Below, one piece after another: positions 9,499 through 20,325 of a DNA stretch of 51,961 nucleotides. The stretch's first letter is position 1. Each line of letters starts with the position of its first letter. Position numbers and translations under genes: made by a program. Origin of the DNA: Hypholoma sublateritium FD-334 SS-4. Taxonomy: Eukaryota > Basidiomycota > Agaricomycetes > Agaricales > Strophariaceae. The notes below the pieces were generated by a model. The model was not told the origin of the DNA. It saw only the letters and a list, made by a program, of their open reading frames with translations, and did no database searches. The DNA lies in contig KN817626.1 in NCBI GenBank assembly GCA_000827495.1, forward strand, positions 1-51,961, given 5' to 3'.

Positions 9499-12400
9499 AT
9501 GCACCTTCTCCCCCGCGAAGAGGCCAAGCTCCTCCTGCACCAGGTGCGCCCTCCGGTATACTGGGAGCGTCACACTGACTTGACGCCGTGGACTCCAGGC
9601 AGGATTCCTCGCGCAGAAGCGCCTTGCGCGCGGTCTGCGCCTCAACCGCGCCGAGGCTGTTGCGCTTATCGCGTCCCAGCTCCAGGAGCGTATCCGCGAC
9701 GGGCACCACTCCGTCGCGGAGCTCATGCAGCATGGAAAGACACTCCTTGGCCGCCGCCACGTACTCCCAAATGTTCCTGCCCTTCTGCACGAGATCCAGG
9801 TCGAGGGCACCTTCGTTGATGGGTGCGTCAACTACCCCTATTCTAAGAGACGCAGCTAATACTATGCAGCGTCTTCCTTGTGACGGTGCACGATCCTATC
9901 TGTACCGAAACTTGCGATCTTTCCGCTGCCCTGTACGGCTCGTTCTTGCCAATTCCGGACGCGAGTGTCTTCGCTGCCCAGGACGACAGCGAGTACGCAG
10001 CGGAAAAGGTTCCTGGCGCAGTCGTCGTGCGCGACGAGCGCATCGTGCTCAACAGCGGTCGATCGCGCGTGCGCCTACGCGTCACCAACACCGGCGATCG
10101 GCCGATCCAGGTGCGTGCCTCCTTCTCTTCCGCGTGAAGCACCGCTGACGGTGCACAGGTGGGATCGCACTACCACTTCATCGAGACGAACGCGGCGCTC
10201 TCCTTCGATCGCGCCCGCTCATACGGTGCGCGACTCGACATCCCCGCGGGTACCGCCGTGCGCTTCGAGCCGGGCGACACGAAGACGGTCACGCTCGTCG
10301 AGATCGCCGGTGCGCGCGTTATCTCTGGCGGGAACGGTCTCGCGACGGGCCCCTTCGATCCCGAACGCACCGATGCGATCGTCGACGCGCTCGTCGCAAA
10401 GGGCTTTGCGCATGTGCCGGAACCCGGTGCGGAGGTGGGCTTCCCGCCAGCAGACATTGGCCGCGCGGCGTATGTTGCGATGTATGGGCCGACGACGGGA
10501 GATCGGGTGAGGTTGGGTGATACGGCTCTCTGGGTGGAGGTCGAGCGGGACGAGGTATGTATTTTCTTGGCACGATATGGTGTTACTGACTGTTTTGAAG
10601 ACGGTCTATGGCGACGAGGCGAAGTTCGGTGGTGGTGCGTACTGGGTTTATCAGGCATGCAGACTGCTGACGGTACCGCAGGGAAGACGATCCGCGAGGG
10701 AATGGGGCAGGCCACCGGGCGCGCTGCAGCACACACGCTCGATCTCGTTATCACTAACGCGCTCATCATCGACTGGTCTGGGATCTACAAGGCAGACATC
10801 GGCGTCAAAGACGGGCGCATCGTGGGGATCGGCAAGGCAGGGAATCCAGACGTGATGGCAGGCGTGCACCCGTCCCTGGTAATCGGCGCGGGGACGGAAG
10901 TCATCGCTGGCGAACACCTCATCGTCACCGCGGGCACCATCGACGCGCACGTTCACTACATCTGCCCGCAGCAGGTCGAGGAGGCGCTCGCGGCGGGCAC
11001 GACGACGCTGCTCGGCGGCGGCACGGGCCCGAGCGCGGGGACGTGCGCGACGACGTGCACCCCTGGGGCGTTCTACATGGCCGCGATGATGCGCGCGACG
11101 GACGGGCTGCCGATGAACTTCGGGTTCACCGGCAAGGGGAACGACAGCGGCTCGATGGGCGGCGCGGTGGAGGAGTCGGTGCGTGCGGGTGCGTGTGGGC
11201 TGAAGCTGCATGAGGACTGGGGGTCGACGCCTGCAGCGATCGCGAGCTGCCTTGATGTTGGGGATAAGTACGACGTGCAGGTGAGTCATTGATGCAGGCA
11301 TTATTTTAGTGCTGTTGGCTGATACGCGCAGGTGAACATCCATACGGATACGCTGAATGAGAGTGGCTTCGTTGAGAGTGAGCGCTTTTTGTGTATCTGT
11401 TCGGTATGCGCTGACATCATCTAGCCACCATCGCGGCATTTGGAGGACGTACAATCCACACGTATCACACTGAGGGAGCTGGTAGGCGCTTTCTAACATC
11501 ATGAAAATAATAAAAGGCGAATGCCCTAATACTTTCATAGGTGGCGGCCACGCACCAGACATCATTGTCGTATGTGAGTTACCGAACGTGCTTCCGTCGT
11601 CGACGAACCCAACACGGCCGTACACAAACAACACGCTCGACGAGCATCTTGACGTGCGTCTTGCGCTCCCTCGCGCACCATCTGCCTGACTGACTACGTT
11701 ACGTATCTCCCGCAGATGTTGATGGTATGCCATCACCTCGACCGCTCGATCCCCGAGGACGTCGCGTTCGCCGAGTCGCGCATCCGCGCGGAGACCGTCG
11801 CGGCGGAGGACGTCCTGCACGACACGGGCGCGATCTCCATGATCAGCTCGGACTCGCAGGCGATGGGGCGCGTCGGCGAGGTCGCGTCGCGCACGTGGCG
11901 CACGGCGAGCAAGCTGCGCGAGATGCGCGGCCCGCTCACGGAGCTCGGCGACGCGGAGGGGCACGACAACGGGCGCGTGAAGCGGTATATTGCGAAATAC
12001 ACGATCAACCCGTGCGTCCCTCTTTCAATTTTTTTGAGACATGGGCTGATAGGGAGGGGACGGCAGTGCAATCACACATGGGATCAGCCATGAAGTGGGG
12101 CACGTCGCGGTGGGCACGCTCGCGGACCTCGTCCTATGGCGCCCTGAGAACTTTGGCTCGAAGCCGGAGGTGGTCATCAAGGGCGGCGTCATTGCGTGGG
12201 GGAAGGTGAGGGCCGGCACGACATAGACGTACACACTCTAACTGTGTCTCCGCAGATGGGCGACGCGAACGCGTCGATCCCCACCGTTCAGCCAGCGTTC
12301 GGGAAGCCAATGTGGGGCTCAAAGCCCGCCACCGCGGCGAAGTGCTCTGTCGTGTTTGTCTCGCAGGTGTCGCTCGACATCGGCTCCGTCGCGGCGTACG

Positions 12401-12588
12401 GGCTGGAGAAGCGCGCGGTCGCCGTGCGCGGGTGCCGCAACATCGGGAAGGCGGACATGAAGTGGAACGACGCGACGCCGAAGATGCGCGTCGACCCGGA
12501 GAAGTACGAGGTGTACGCGGATGGTGTGCTGGCGGACATTGCGCCTGCAGAGCGGCTGCCGCTTGCCCGATCGTATAATTTCTTCTGA
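9499..12588 (+). CDS. URE1: Urease (urea amidohydrolase, 840 aa)
   Basis: Nickel enzyme of the cytosol that hydrolyses urea to ammonia and carbamate, feeding nitrogen assimilation. Twelve exons: 9499-9543, 9599-9822, 9870-10110, 10159-10554, 10601-10634, 10682-11280, 11332-11377, 11425-11481, 11541-11653, 11716-12011, 12067-12205 and 12256-12588. Together they make 840 residues, the normal single-chain length of fungal and plant ureases, which fuse the bacterial gamma, beta and alpha subunits in that order. The alpha part shows every catalytic residue: nickel ligands His403 and His405 (DAHVHYICP), carbamylated Lys488 (GLKLHEDWG), His517 ([10 protein letters not shown]), His543 (IHTYHTEGA) and Asp631 (SSDSQAMGR), plus flap Cys590-His591 (MVCHHLD). 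Offsets match jack bean urease to within a few residues. The start is the first ATG and gives the usual [16 protein letters not shown]-terminus. Urease needs accessory proteins UreD/F/G, and none is in the window. Confidence 0.97.
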
Positions 12589-13134
12589 GAGGCAAACGGA
12601 AGAGTGGCATTCAATTTTGGGGACGTGGCCATGTTTATATGTCGGTTCTGGGGACTGGGATGTGGAAGTTTAAATCCGGAAATGTGTATTTTTAGTTGAA
12701 GACTCGCAAGAGTTGTGTATTTTGCTTTCGCAGTTCTGGCAATCGTGGCTCTCATAAAAAGTCGCCGAGAGCAGATGTAACTCCCTGAGTATGTGTCTGC
12801 TTCTGCTTCTCAAAGTCCTTGTATGCACTGGCGTGTCAAATCATAGAGTGCATATTCTACCAGAAATACATATATATAGTAGTATCATCATAAATAAGTT
12901 AACATAGAGAGGAAACTTGTGTTGCGGACCGGCTATCATCGTAAATAATAGATTAGCATATCGAGGAGACCTGTGTTAAGGAAGAGGAGTGGAGTTTTGA
13001 ATAGATAATTAGTGGTAATGTTTCACATGCTTGGTATTGAGTGGCTTAAAGCCAAGGAGCGAGAGATAGTGCTTGTTCTGTACCACGCTAATCGGGCTGT
13101 GGAATGCAATGTCAGGAACTCTCAACATATCAAT
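12589..13134. other. Region between urease and a convergent minus-strand gene
   Basis: AT-rich 3' region shared by two converging genes. It includes ATATATATAG near 12870 and two similar stretches containing GGAAACTTGTGTT and GGAGACCTGTGTT near 12912 and 12963. No open frame of note. Confidence 0.4.
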
Positions 13135-14308
13135 CTAGAGCGACACCCACCTCTTGTAGTTGTGGCCAACCCTGTCCTGTTCCTCTATCCATGCCGCGAC
13201 ATCCGTATGTCCCCGGATGGGATTTAAACGCGACGGGACCGAGACGGCGTGGTACTTATTGAGCTCCTTTTTCAGCCTGTGAGTCTCGAGAAGCGACCTG
13301 AATTCCTCGTACATGAATGGATCCATTATGTCCGGTCCGTCTTCCTCTGTGCGATGATTGCGCATTGATACATCGTCTTCGTTGCAGTCGTCGATATCCG
13401 CGATGGTAATGCCTCCCGCTGCCATATCGAATTCGGACAGGGTCAGACCCTCAGCGAGGGCGGCGTCGAAGGCGGCATAGTTCGGCGGTTTCCGATATGT
13501 GCGGCGCGCGGCGAGGTCCATCGCGCGCGCTGTGGTGGCAACGCGCGATGGGTGGTGAGGAGATGCGTTGCGAGCGCCAGGCTTGGCCTTGGCCACATGT
13601 AGAGGACGCGTCGGCGATACGCTGATCCTGGGTACCGGTTTACGGTAGTGCGGGCCCTTGGCCTTAGTCTTTGCAAGCGTAGTTGGTGGCATAAGTGCGG
13701 AATTGACGAGATTATCAGCGCTAGGCCGGAGTACCGTGCGCCAGGCCTCGAGCGAGCGGTCCTCAGGTTTGCGGCTCGCGACCTTCGCGCGCGGAGCGAC
13801 GTATTGCGTATCTGGAAAGAGCTCCTGCAAGAGAAGACATTTGTACTTCAGTAATGGACCTGACGCTCACTCGCGGAGACACACACCTTCGCCTGCTTTT
13901 CTATGTCTTCGAACATCGCGTCCTTCAGCCTCGTGTCATACTGAAGCAGTACCGGTGCAGCGGCGTCTTGCTCCCGTAGAAACTCGCTTGCGGGACCTGC
14001 CCGTCTCTCACCTCCATGTGGACCTCCGTGGCTCTCTATAATGACCTCCTTCTGCTGCCTTGATGAGGGGACCGAGTTGGTGGCACTGTTGGCTCGTCCC
14101 AAGCCCATGGCAAAAAGCTTATCGACAAGACCCGATCCTGCAACAGCTTTTCTGTCGCGAGAGCGCCCACGCTCAGCGTACTTGCTGCTATCGGCTTATG
14201 CAGAGGAATGAGAATATTAACACCTAGCCAGTCATGTTGTCCGAGAGTATCACCTGTTGAATCCACTTCATCGCGGTGCGCGAACTTCCAGGTGGCGTTT
14301 TTGTCCAT
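13135..14308 (-). CDS. Hypothetical basic protein (350 aa)
   Basis: Three exons on the minus strand: 14308-14254, 14194-13887 and 13824-13135, with GT..AG introns and consistent phases, giving 350 residues. I do not recognise the family. The N-terminal third contains a basic segment (YAERGRSRDRKA) then a possible short helix (GLVDKLFAMGLGRA). The middle is rich in Pro, Arg, Lys and Ser (for example HYRKPVPRISVSP). The C-terminal 100 residues are more acidic and then helical (EFRSLLETHRLKKELNKYH), ending in YKRWVSL. There is no signal peptide or membrane segment. The composition would suit a nuclear or nucleic-acid-associated protein, but that is only a guess. It converges with urease across a 546-base spacer. 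Confidence 0.65.
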
Positions 14309-14346
14309 GGTTGGAGATGGGTGTGGGGAGGGAGCGAGAAGGATCT

Positions 14347-14742
14347 TTACTGAGAGAAGAAAATGAACCGTGACTTAAGTACTGCCGCAGGCTTCAGTTG
14401 AAAAACATTGTTCACAGGAGGATATCCAAATTTGGTAACTTGTGGACCCTGGTAATTGCTTTGCCGGTGTGGCTCTAAGCAACGACCAAGCCACTGCCCA
14501 GATGTGGCCAGATATGCGTAAATTCGGCCACCAGAATCCTGAATGTTCCTCATTGCATCCCAAGCGTTGATCCAGTCAATGGAAACTACGGCGTGCGCAC
14601 TGGCCAAATCATGGACAGCAACTTTGATGGCCGTGATGGCCGTGGATGTGGTGCACCAATGTATAACCTTGTTGTCGAGTATGGATGTAGCCGTTTTCCA
14701 AAATTTCCTGGTTGTTCTTACTCCTTTGAACGAAACGTACAT
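14347..14742 (-). CDS. Uncertain ORF of 131 aa
   Basis: Single open frame from ATG at 14742 to a stop at 14347, ending 38 bases beyond the start of the preceding minus-strand gene. The translation has ordinary amino-acid composition (SIDWINAWDAMRNIQDSGGR, then YAYLATSGQWLGRCLEPHRQ), but I recognise no family and see no introns. A plus-strand frame covers the same bases. It may be a downstream exon of the gene at 14854-15616 or simply a chance frame. Confidence 0.3.
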   Translation of the reverse strand: MYVSFKGVRTTRKFWKTATSILDNKVIHWCTTSTAITAIKVAVHDLASAHAVVSIDWINAWDAMRNIQDSGGRIYAYLATSGQWLGRCLEPHRQSNYQGPQVTKFGYPPVNNVFQLKPAAVLKSRFIFFSQ

Positions 14743-14853
14743 TTCAAAATTTGGCCTATATTATTACATATATTACTCTAAGATAAGTCTAATCCATGTG
14801 TCGAACAATCGAAATTTAATCTCTGTGAATGCCTTGTGTGCACCAATCAAGAT

Positions 14854-15616
14854 TCAAATGTCCTGCGGAGATACGTCCATTGGGAGATGCTGTCCTTGAA
14901 AATGGAAAGTAATTGTAGTGTTTCTCTCCCCTTGTAAAGGAATATCAACCGAGAAGAAAAAAGTAGCTTCGGACCATGTTGCAAATGAATCTGGATGCTG
15001 CTTCGGCAAAGGTATAATCATGCCAAACTCGTATGGCGACCCCGGGGAAATTTCAGTGTCGACAAAGGGGTCCTTTGTTGTCGTATGAGTGACTTTATGT
15101 GTGTTTTTTGGACGTGTATCAGTTTTTGTCGTGTCCCGTGTGACGTTCTTTTCATTTTCTTCTGCCGTCGTATTCGTTCGTCCACTCCGTTTTCTATTTG
15201 GAAAGGGTAATTTATCAAAGGCTAATATGAACAATATTGGTGAATCTGACATACCTTGACGAACGGCGCACTGTAAACATCAGACTGAATTCATTTTGGG
15301 GCTGATGTGACGATGGTGACGAGGTTTGGGTGTTTATTTCATTTCGCAATGGCGACGGGATGGACGGCGAACGGCAAACCCCCGTCTAATTAAACCGAAA
15401 GTTATTCAGATTTCCTGTGATTATCCCACAATCACCCAGACGTACCGTAGCCTTTTGGCTGGGAGTCGGCTGATAGTAATTTGCTAACTCTCCACTTCGT
15501 GCGCTGGAAGGAATGGGGTCCGCCGCATATTTAGATGTCCCAAGGGTTGTCGTCGGAAAGCCAGCTTTAGTTAAGTCAAGTTGGCGCAACTGCATGCGGC
15601 TTTGTGAGGGAAACAT
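14854..15616 (-). CDS. Hypothetical protein of three exons (213 aa)
   Basis: Exons 15616-15446, 15385-15255 and 15193-14854 join in phase with good GT..AG introns to give 213 residues. The N-terminal half is polar and low-complexity (YAADPIPSSARSGELANYYQ; later SSPSSHQPQ). A Thr/Lys/Asn-rich stretch follows (residues about 102-135). The last 75 residues look like a folded beta-rich unit (EFGMIIPLPK, FFFSVDIPLQGE, TITFHFQGQHLP). No family is recognised. The true start could lie upstream: a further exon-like frame with a GTAAGT donor at 15853-15962 begins with ATG, but I could not join it cleanly. Confidence 0.45.
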
Positions 15617-16387
15617 TGGGAAAGTGTAGATTGCTTCGTTCTGAGCTCGTCACAATCGTGTGGCGACTCAGTAGCTGCACATATTTAAGGGCTCAATTTC
15701 AGTGGCACTAAATGCCACAAATGTCATTAATAAAGCGCGACGGCGATATGAGGCTGATATGGCCATCCATCAGTGTACAAAGGTAGATTATCACTGTGAT
15801 CTTACAAAGTCTTAAAATAGACACTACCCTCACTTTGCGCCCATGATACTTACACAAATTTAGCAGCGAATCATGATCAAGGTGTGTTGTAGTGTGCACT
15901 GCTGCAAATAGCTCATTCATGGAAGGCGCAGCCGTCATGCTACCGGCTAATTTTAAGCTCATACAATGTAGTATTAACCGCTTACAACCGCAATATCTGC
16001 GTTGAAATCAAAGTAATAGCTAGGACTCAAACCTATCTCTTGCAGAAATTGTAATCCTACTTACACCCGATTGCTTGTTGGGTCGCTCCGTTGTTTTTCA
16101 GAAAGCGGTTTGCCATGCAAATTGTCCTTGATGGTCGAAGTGTATTTTTAACCGTTAACAGCGCCTCAGCCATCCCTTCACACCCGGATCTAAGAAATCA
16201 ATGCTTTATAAGCGCATCAAAGATGTTTAAATCGTATAAAGGGAGCGGCGATTGTGATTCTTTCTCACAGGCGCTGGTCGTCGGATCGTTACTGGCTAAC
16301 GTACCCAATACTCTCGAAAACCTTGATAAACCAATGGCGGGCGATATCCCTGATTATGAGGAGGCACACCTGATATGGCGTTACAAG
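15617..16387. other. Divergent spacer between two hypothetical or membrane-protein genes
   Basis: This holds a possible extra 5' exon of the minus-strand gene (ATG at 15962, donor near 15853). On the plus strand, an open frame from 16091 runs without a stop into the first exon of the membrane protein at 16388. If used, it would add 99 residues at the N-terminus. The added text has no membrane segment and no recognisable domain. Confidence 0.35.
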
Positions 16388-18000
16388 ATGTCTCTCGTTC
16401 CGCTTCATGTCATACGTGAGTCGGCTTATCCCTGTGCATGGACTTAACATCAAACCTGTATTTTAGTCGTTTCATTAGTATGGATTTTGCACGATTATTG
16501 TAGGACTCACAAACTTTCTACCACGACCTCAGCAACAGCTGATTTGATTTCCACTGCTCCTTCTTCCTCAGTCATTACACTTGCAGACGAGGTGTGTTCA
16601 ATCAGTCACTGGTGTGGCATGATAACAGAATCCTGAGCCGTGTCATTGGAAATGACAGATTCGTTATATTTGGGTCAGTGAACTCAGAGCGTTATTTTGC
16701 ACATCTTAAAGCCTTCTTTATTAACCGTTCGTCTTTGTATTCTAGAACCATAAATCTGCCTTTCACAAGTTCATGTTTTTATGGGTACCTATCCTTGTTA
16801 TTTTGAATTGACATGATAGGCAAGGCTTAACAGCATTGAATCTGGTTCATCAGATCCGGTACTACACAATATTTCTTCTGGTTTTTGACGCTTTTCAAAC
16901 CCACTACTTCGATGAGGAAGAAATCGCCAACTCCAATCGCGCGTTGTAAGCATTTATGAAACAGCGTACACTAAATCTCATGTCATTAATTACCCCTTTT
17001 CTAGATGCGTGCTCGTGGACCCTACAAATCGGATAGCGGGTGCTATATGTCTCTGGTCAATTGAAATCGTTATGCAGTGGCGTATTTATGTTCTATTCAA
17101 CCGGTCAAAGAAGGTAAATACATATTTAATTTATGTCTAATTATCTTCGCTAATTCGGTCTTACTCATCACTCACTCCGGCAGGTAGCAATCGCCAATGG
17201 TATACTTTTTGTCGCCTCCATTTTTTTCTTCGTATATATCATGGTCGTAAACGCGATGATACGTAACAAAGATGTGCCTAACGCTGCGGTATTGCGTGGA
17301 ATTGGATGTCCCAGTCAAATTACTGGAAGTGACTGGGCCCTTTGGGTCCCTGGTACGACAAGCAATTGATTTTACACTGGGGCTGTTATTGATTTTCGCC
17401 ACCACATTAGCTACTGCGTTCGAAGTTGTCCTCTTTCTCCTAGCCCTATATGCATGTTCAAAAACTACCGACGGAACGGAGGAAAATAAGAGACCGTCTT
17501 TGATTTCTGTTCTAATCTCCGAGAACGTGCTCCACTTCTTTTTGTGAGTTCCCTTTTGACTCGTTCCAGCTGCTAAATTTAATTTATATTTCGTGCCAGT
17601 GTCGCATCTTTGTTGCTATTCTATGACCTAATGGTGGCGGTAAGCTCAATAATTTCACTCATCTGGATGCACCTGAATATTTAACTCTACCCAGCAAGTA
17701 ACACCGATTCCTTGGTTTGGATATGGGTAGGTGATCTTGAAAACGACTTCTTATGGGCTCACTAAGTATTCCCAAAGACCATTCCATGCTGCGACGGGTA
17801 TTGTGACCTGTCGTGTGCTAATTAGTCTTCATAAATACTCCCCCAAGAGCATGGACAAGGGAAAGAACCCAGAAACCGCCAGAGCGTCTTTGGATTACCT
17901 TTCATTCGACGGCTCTAACGATCAGGAATACGACGAGGAGACGCTGGTTGGTGAGAGGAGTCCGTCGAAACCTCACGATCTAGAACGAGGGCTACCTTGA
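16388..18000 (+). CDS. Seven-helix integral membrane protein, DUF6533-like (334 aa)
   Basis: Eleven exons: 16388-16415, 16467-16591, 16659-16673, 16746-16784, 16854-16945, 17005-17113, 17184-17352, 17411-17543, 17600-17639, 17695-17726 and 17778-18000, all GT..AG and in phase. The product has about seven hydrophobic segments. The first is MSLVPLHVILVSLVWILHDY; later ones include FMFLWIRYYTIFLLVFDAF, AGAICLWSIEIVMQWRIYVL, AIANGILFVASIFFFVYIMV, AFEVVLFLLALYAC and FVASLLLFYDLMVA. The acidic, polar C-terminal 60 residues would be cytosolic. Motifs such as RIYVLFNRSKK after helix 4 are typical of the large basidiomycete DUF6533/DUF6534 membrane families, whose role is unknown. Exon 3 is a 15-base micro-exon. 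I started at 16388 because it leads straight into helix 1. Confidence 0.8.
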
Positions 18001-18555
18001 CCGGATCCAGATTGTCGATATAAATTTCTCTTGCAAGTTTAATATTCGTTGGTACACTATCCGTGGCCTATGCGCTGCTGTGCGGCGATTGCGTTCTGAG
18101 CTATGTTAGTATCCCAAACTACCTCAGCAGCTTCCCTGAATGCTTCTCATCGTGCGCTGTTTCGTCCCACAATGTCCGAAACTACGCCATGATCCAGTCA
18201 ACGTCACAGAAGTAGTTCACCATCGTCCAGGAAATTTGGATTTGAGACAGCGGTGCTGTTCAGCAAGCTATTGTAGAATGTACCAAGTTTTTTATCTTTG
18301 GTACCAACCATAGCGATGGGCGGTCCAGGGGTGATTCATCAGAGATCCACAGACCTGGAGGCTGAAGCACGTCACCCTCAGAGCCGACCCACGGTTCATC
18401 GAGCCAATATTGTCAAAATTCCAAAGTCGCATCGTATTAGCTCGAGCCAGATTTAAAGGGTTGCGTACAACAATAATTGACAAATAACATCAGGGGAGCC
18501 CCTTTGACAGAAGAACGAAAGATCGTCAAAGAGAAAGCATAGCATACCGAGAACG
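18001..18555. other. Spacer between converging genes
   Basis: No gene supported. A short minus-strand frame at 18292-18483 lacks a recognisable product and is probably chance. Confidence 0.4.
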
Positions 18556-19322
18556 TTAATCCGTACGTCCATTAGCGAAGGTCATTTGAAGATCGTCGGC
18601 GCTTGACGGAGTGAGGGCCTCATGCGCGGTGTCCTCCCCCTGCCGTTCCAGATCCGAATCAGGGAAGACGTCCTGGTGCGAGAGCTCTACGTGCGGATCG
18701 CTTGGTAGATGGTGCATGTAAGACGACGAAAGCCTGCAGCCCGGGCTCCATTCGTCCTCGTCGCAGCAGCTCCACATCTTGATTGTGCGTATCTCAGAGA
18801 ACGCGGCCTTGTGCGGCGTCTGTGGCAGGAACTCGTACACCTCCTCATCGAGATGACCTGCAGTTGGATGAGTAAGAGTGCCACTCCTGTAACTACAGGC
18901 CAACTCGTACCGGGGTGATACACCGGCTCCTCGTGCAGGGGTGGCAAGGCCGGCAGCCGTATCTGGGCCTCCGGAATGGTCTTAGCTCTTTGTCGGGTCT
19001 TGGGCCGGCGCGCCTTCGGACTGGGAGGGGCCGACATCGGCGGCGAGTCGCCCGCTACTCGAGCACAAGCGAGTTCTTTCGTGATGGCACGCTGAAAGCG
19101 CGGGTTGGTGTCCACGAGCTTGACCAAGATCGCGCGGAGCTTGGCGTCAGGAAGCTCAGCGATCGACGAGCGCAGAGTGGTCTTGGATGTAGGAGGGAGG
19201 TCCTCCTCGTCGGAGGAATCCACAGACGGCGAAGTAGGCGGATACGTCGAGAAGTCGTAGTGGAATGAAGATACGCGGAGGGAGGACATGTCCAGGCGGG
19301 CCATCGTGTGGTTTGGTGTCAT
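18556..19322 (-). CDS. Cys/His module protein, paralog A (237 aa)
   Basis: Two exons, 19322-18911 and 18857-18556, joined in phase. Layout: a Ser/Asp-rich acidic N-terminus (about residues 30-45), a helical unit (LPDAKLRAILVKLVDTNPRF) of about 35 residues, a basic linker (KARRPKTRQRAK), then a zinc-type module YHPG...WSCCDEDEWSPGC followed by His-His. The gene downstream of its own promoter side (19677-20325) encodes the same order and shares the intron position inside the HPG codon. Unlike that paralog, the first Cys pair and the Cys before HPG are missing here, so metal binding may be altered. The module resembles CHORD-type Cys/His domains only loosely. Alternative in-frame starts lie at 19304 and 19289. 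Function unknown. Confidence 0.7.
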
Positions 19323-19676
19323 TAAGACCGACGGAGCTCAGAGGTGCATCGCAAAGATGTTATATGTACGAAGGGGCTGGAAGATGGTGGAAGGGAGAAG
19401 GGCAAACGTATAAGACAAAGGCTGGATATTAGCCGAGTATTATATCTTTTTGTTGTAAGTTATTTGATCCGGGGACAAAGACTGAGCACTCTCATCTTTT
19501 AAGGGTCGTGATTAGGTACATGCGACGAGTTAGGCGATTTCTATTGTGTGCAGCCTAACCCCAGCCCGCTCAACAGATTGCACAGATTCTCCAGATCGGA
19601 AATGAAGATGTTACGAGATGAATGAAGGAGCGCCATAGATAGAGCAAAAGCTGTTTCACACACAAAAGGGGCCAGG

Positions 19677-20325
19677 TCACTCATCGACGCGTTTCCTCTT
19701 TCTAGGGACAGCAGGTTGGTGCGCGGCTTTCACGCAGCCAGTCGTATTTCCATCGTTATCGCAGCAGGTCCAAGCGAAGCTATCTGGGTATTCCTTTCGG
19801 TTCGACAATGTATCCATCGGTCCGTATGCAGAGGTGTCCCATTCGAGCAAAGCTGTGTCAGAGGGTAGTAGCTCGCCTAGTCCAGGGTGAGTGATCGGCG
19901 TAGGGACGGTTGAAATGAAAGCACTCACCAGGATGAAAAACACACTCTGTTTCTTCACGAAAAGTGTTGATGTCGAATTCCTGATCGCAGTTGAGACAGG
20001 CTTCCCATCGCGGCACAACAGCCTGAGTGCCGCGCTGCAGCGTAATAAGTTCTCTGGTCAATAATGCCTCGACGTGGACCTCCGTCTCGACAAGGCATCT
20101 CAAAAGGTGGCGGAGCCGCGTTTCGGAAACCGTGGCAATTGCCGTTTGAAGCTGAGCTCGGGTGTCCGCATTTAAAGTAATCTCTATCTCAGAGCCTTCA
20201 GAGCCGTCATCAGAGCCAGAACCTTCCTCGTCCTCATCGATATCGCGTTCGTCGTCTGATTCCGACGAGTCTGTGAGACCAGTCAAGTCGATAACTTCAA
20301 CGTCACTCGGAATTGGCGCCGCCAC
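19677..20325 (-). CDS. Cys/His zinc-module protein with SUMO-interaction-like motif, paralog B (198 aa)
   Basis: Two exons, 20325-19929 and 19876-19677, with the intron in the same phase and place as paralog A. Residues 8-15 read DVEVIDLT and are followed by an acidic Ser-rich run (SSESDDERDIDEDEE). This is the classic form of a SUMO-interacting motif. Then come a helical unit of about 35 residues (SETRLRHLLRCLVETEVHVE), a module with CLNCDQEFD, CVFHPG, WTCCDNDGNTTGC and His, and a basic tail PRKRKRVDE that could act as a nuclear signal. The Cys/His spacing suggests zinc binding and resembles CHORD-like modules. A nuclear, SUMO-linked role is inferred from the motifs only. Confidence 0.75.

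Noticed and set aside
9472..10142. Other open frames on both strands inside the first urease exons
   Set aside because: They cross urease introns and disagree with the well-supported urease model.
10651..11964. Minus-strand open frame of 437 codons
   Set aside because: It is the antisense shadow of the GC-rich urease coding sequence, whose catalytic residues are all on the plus strand.
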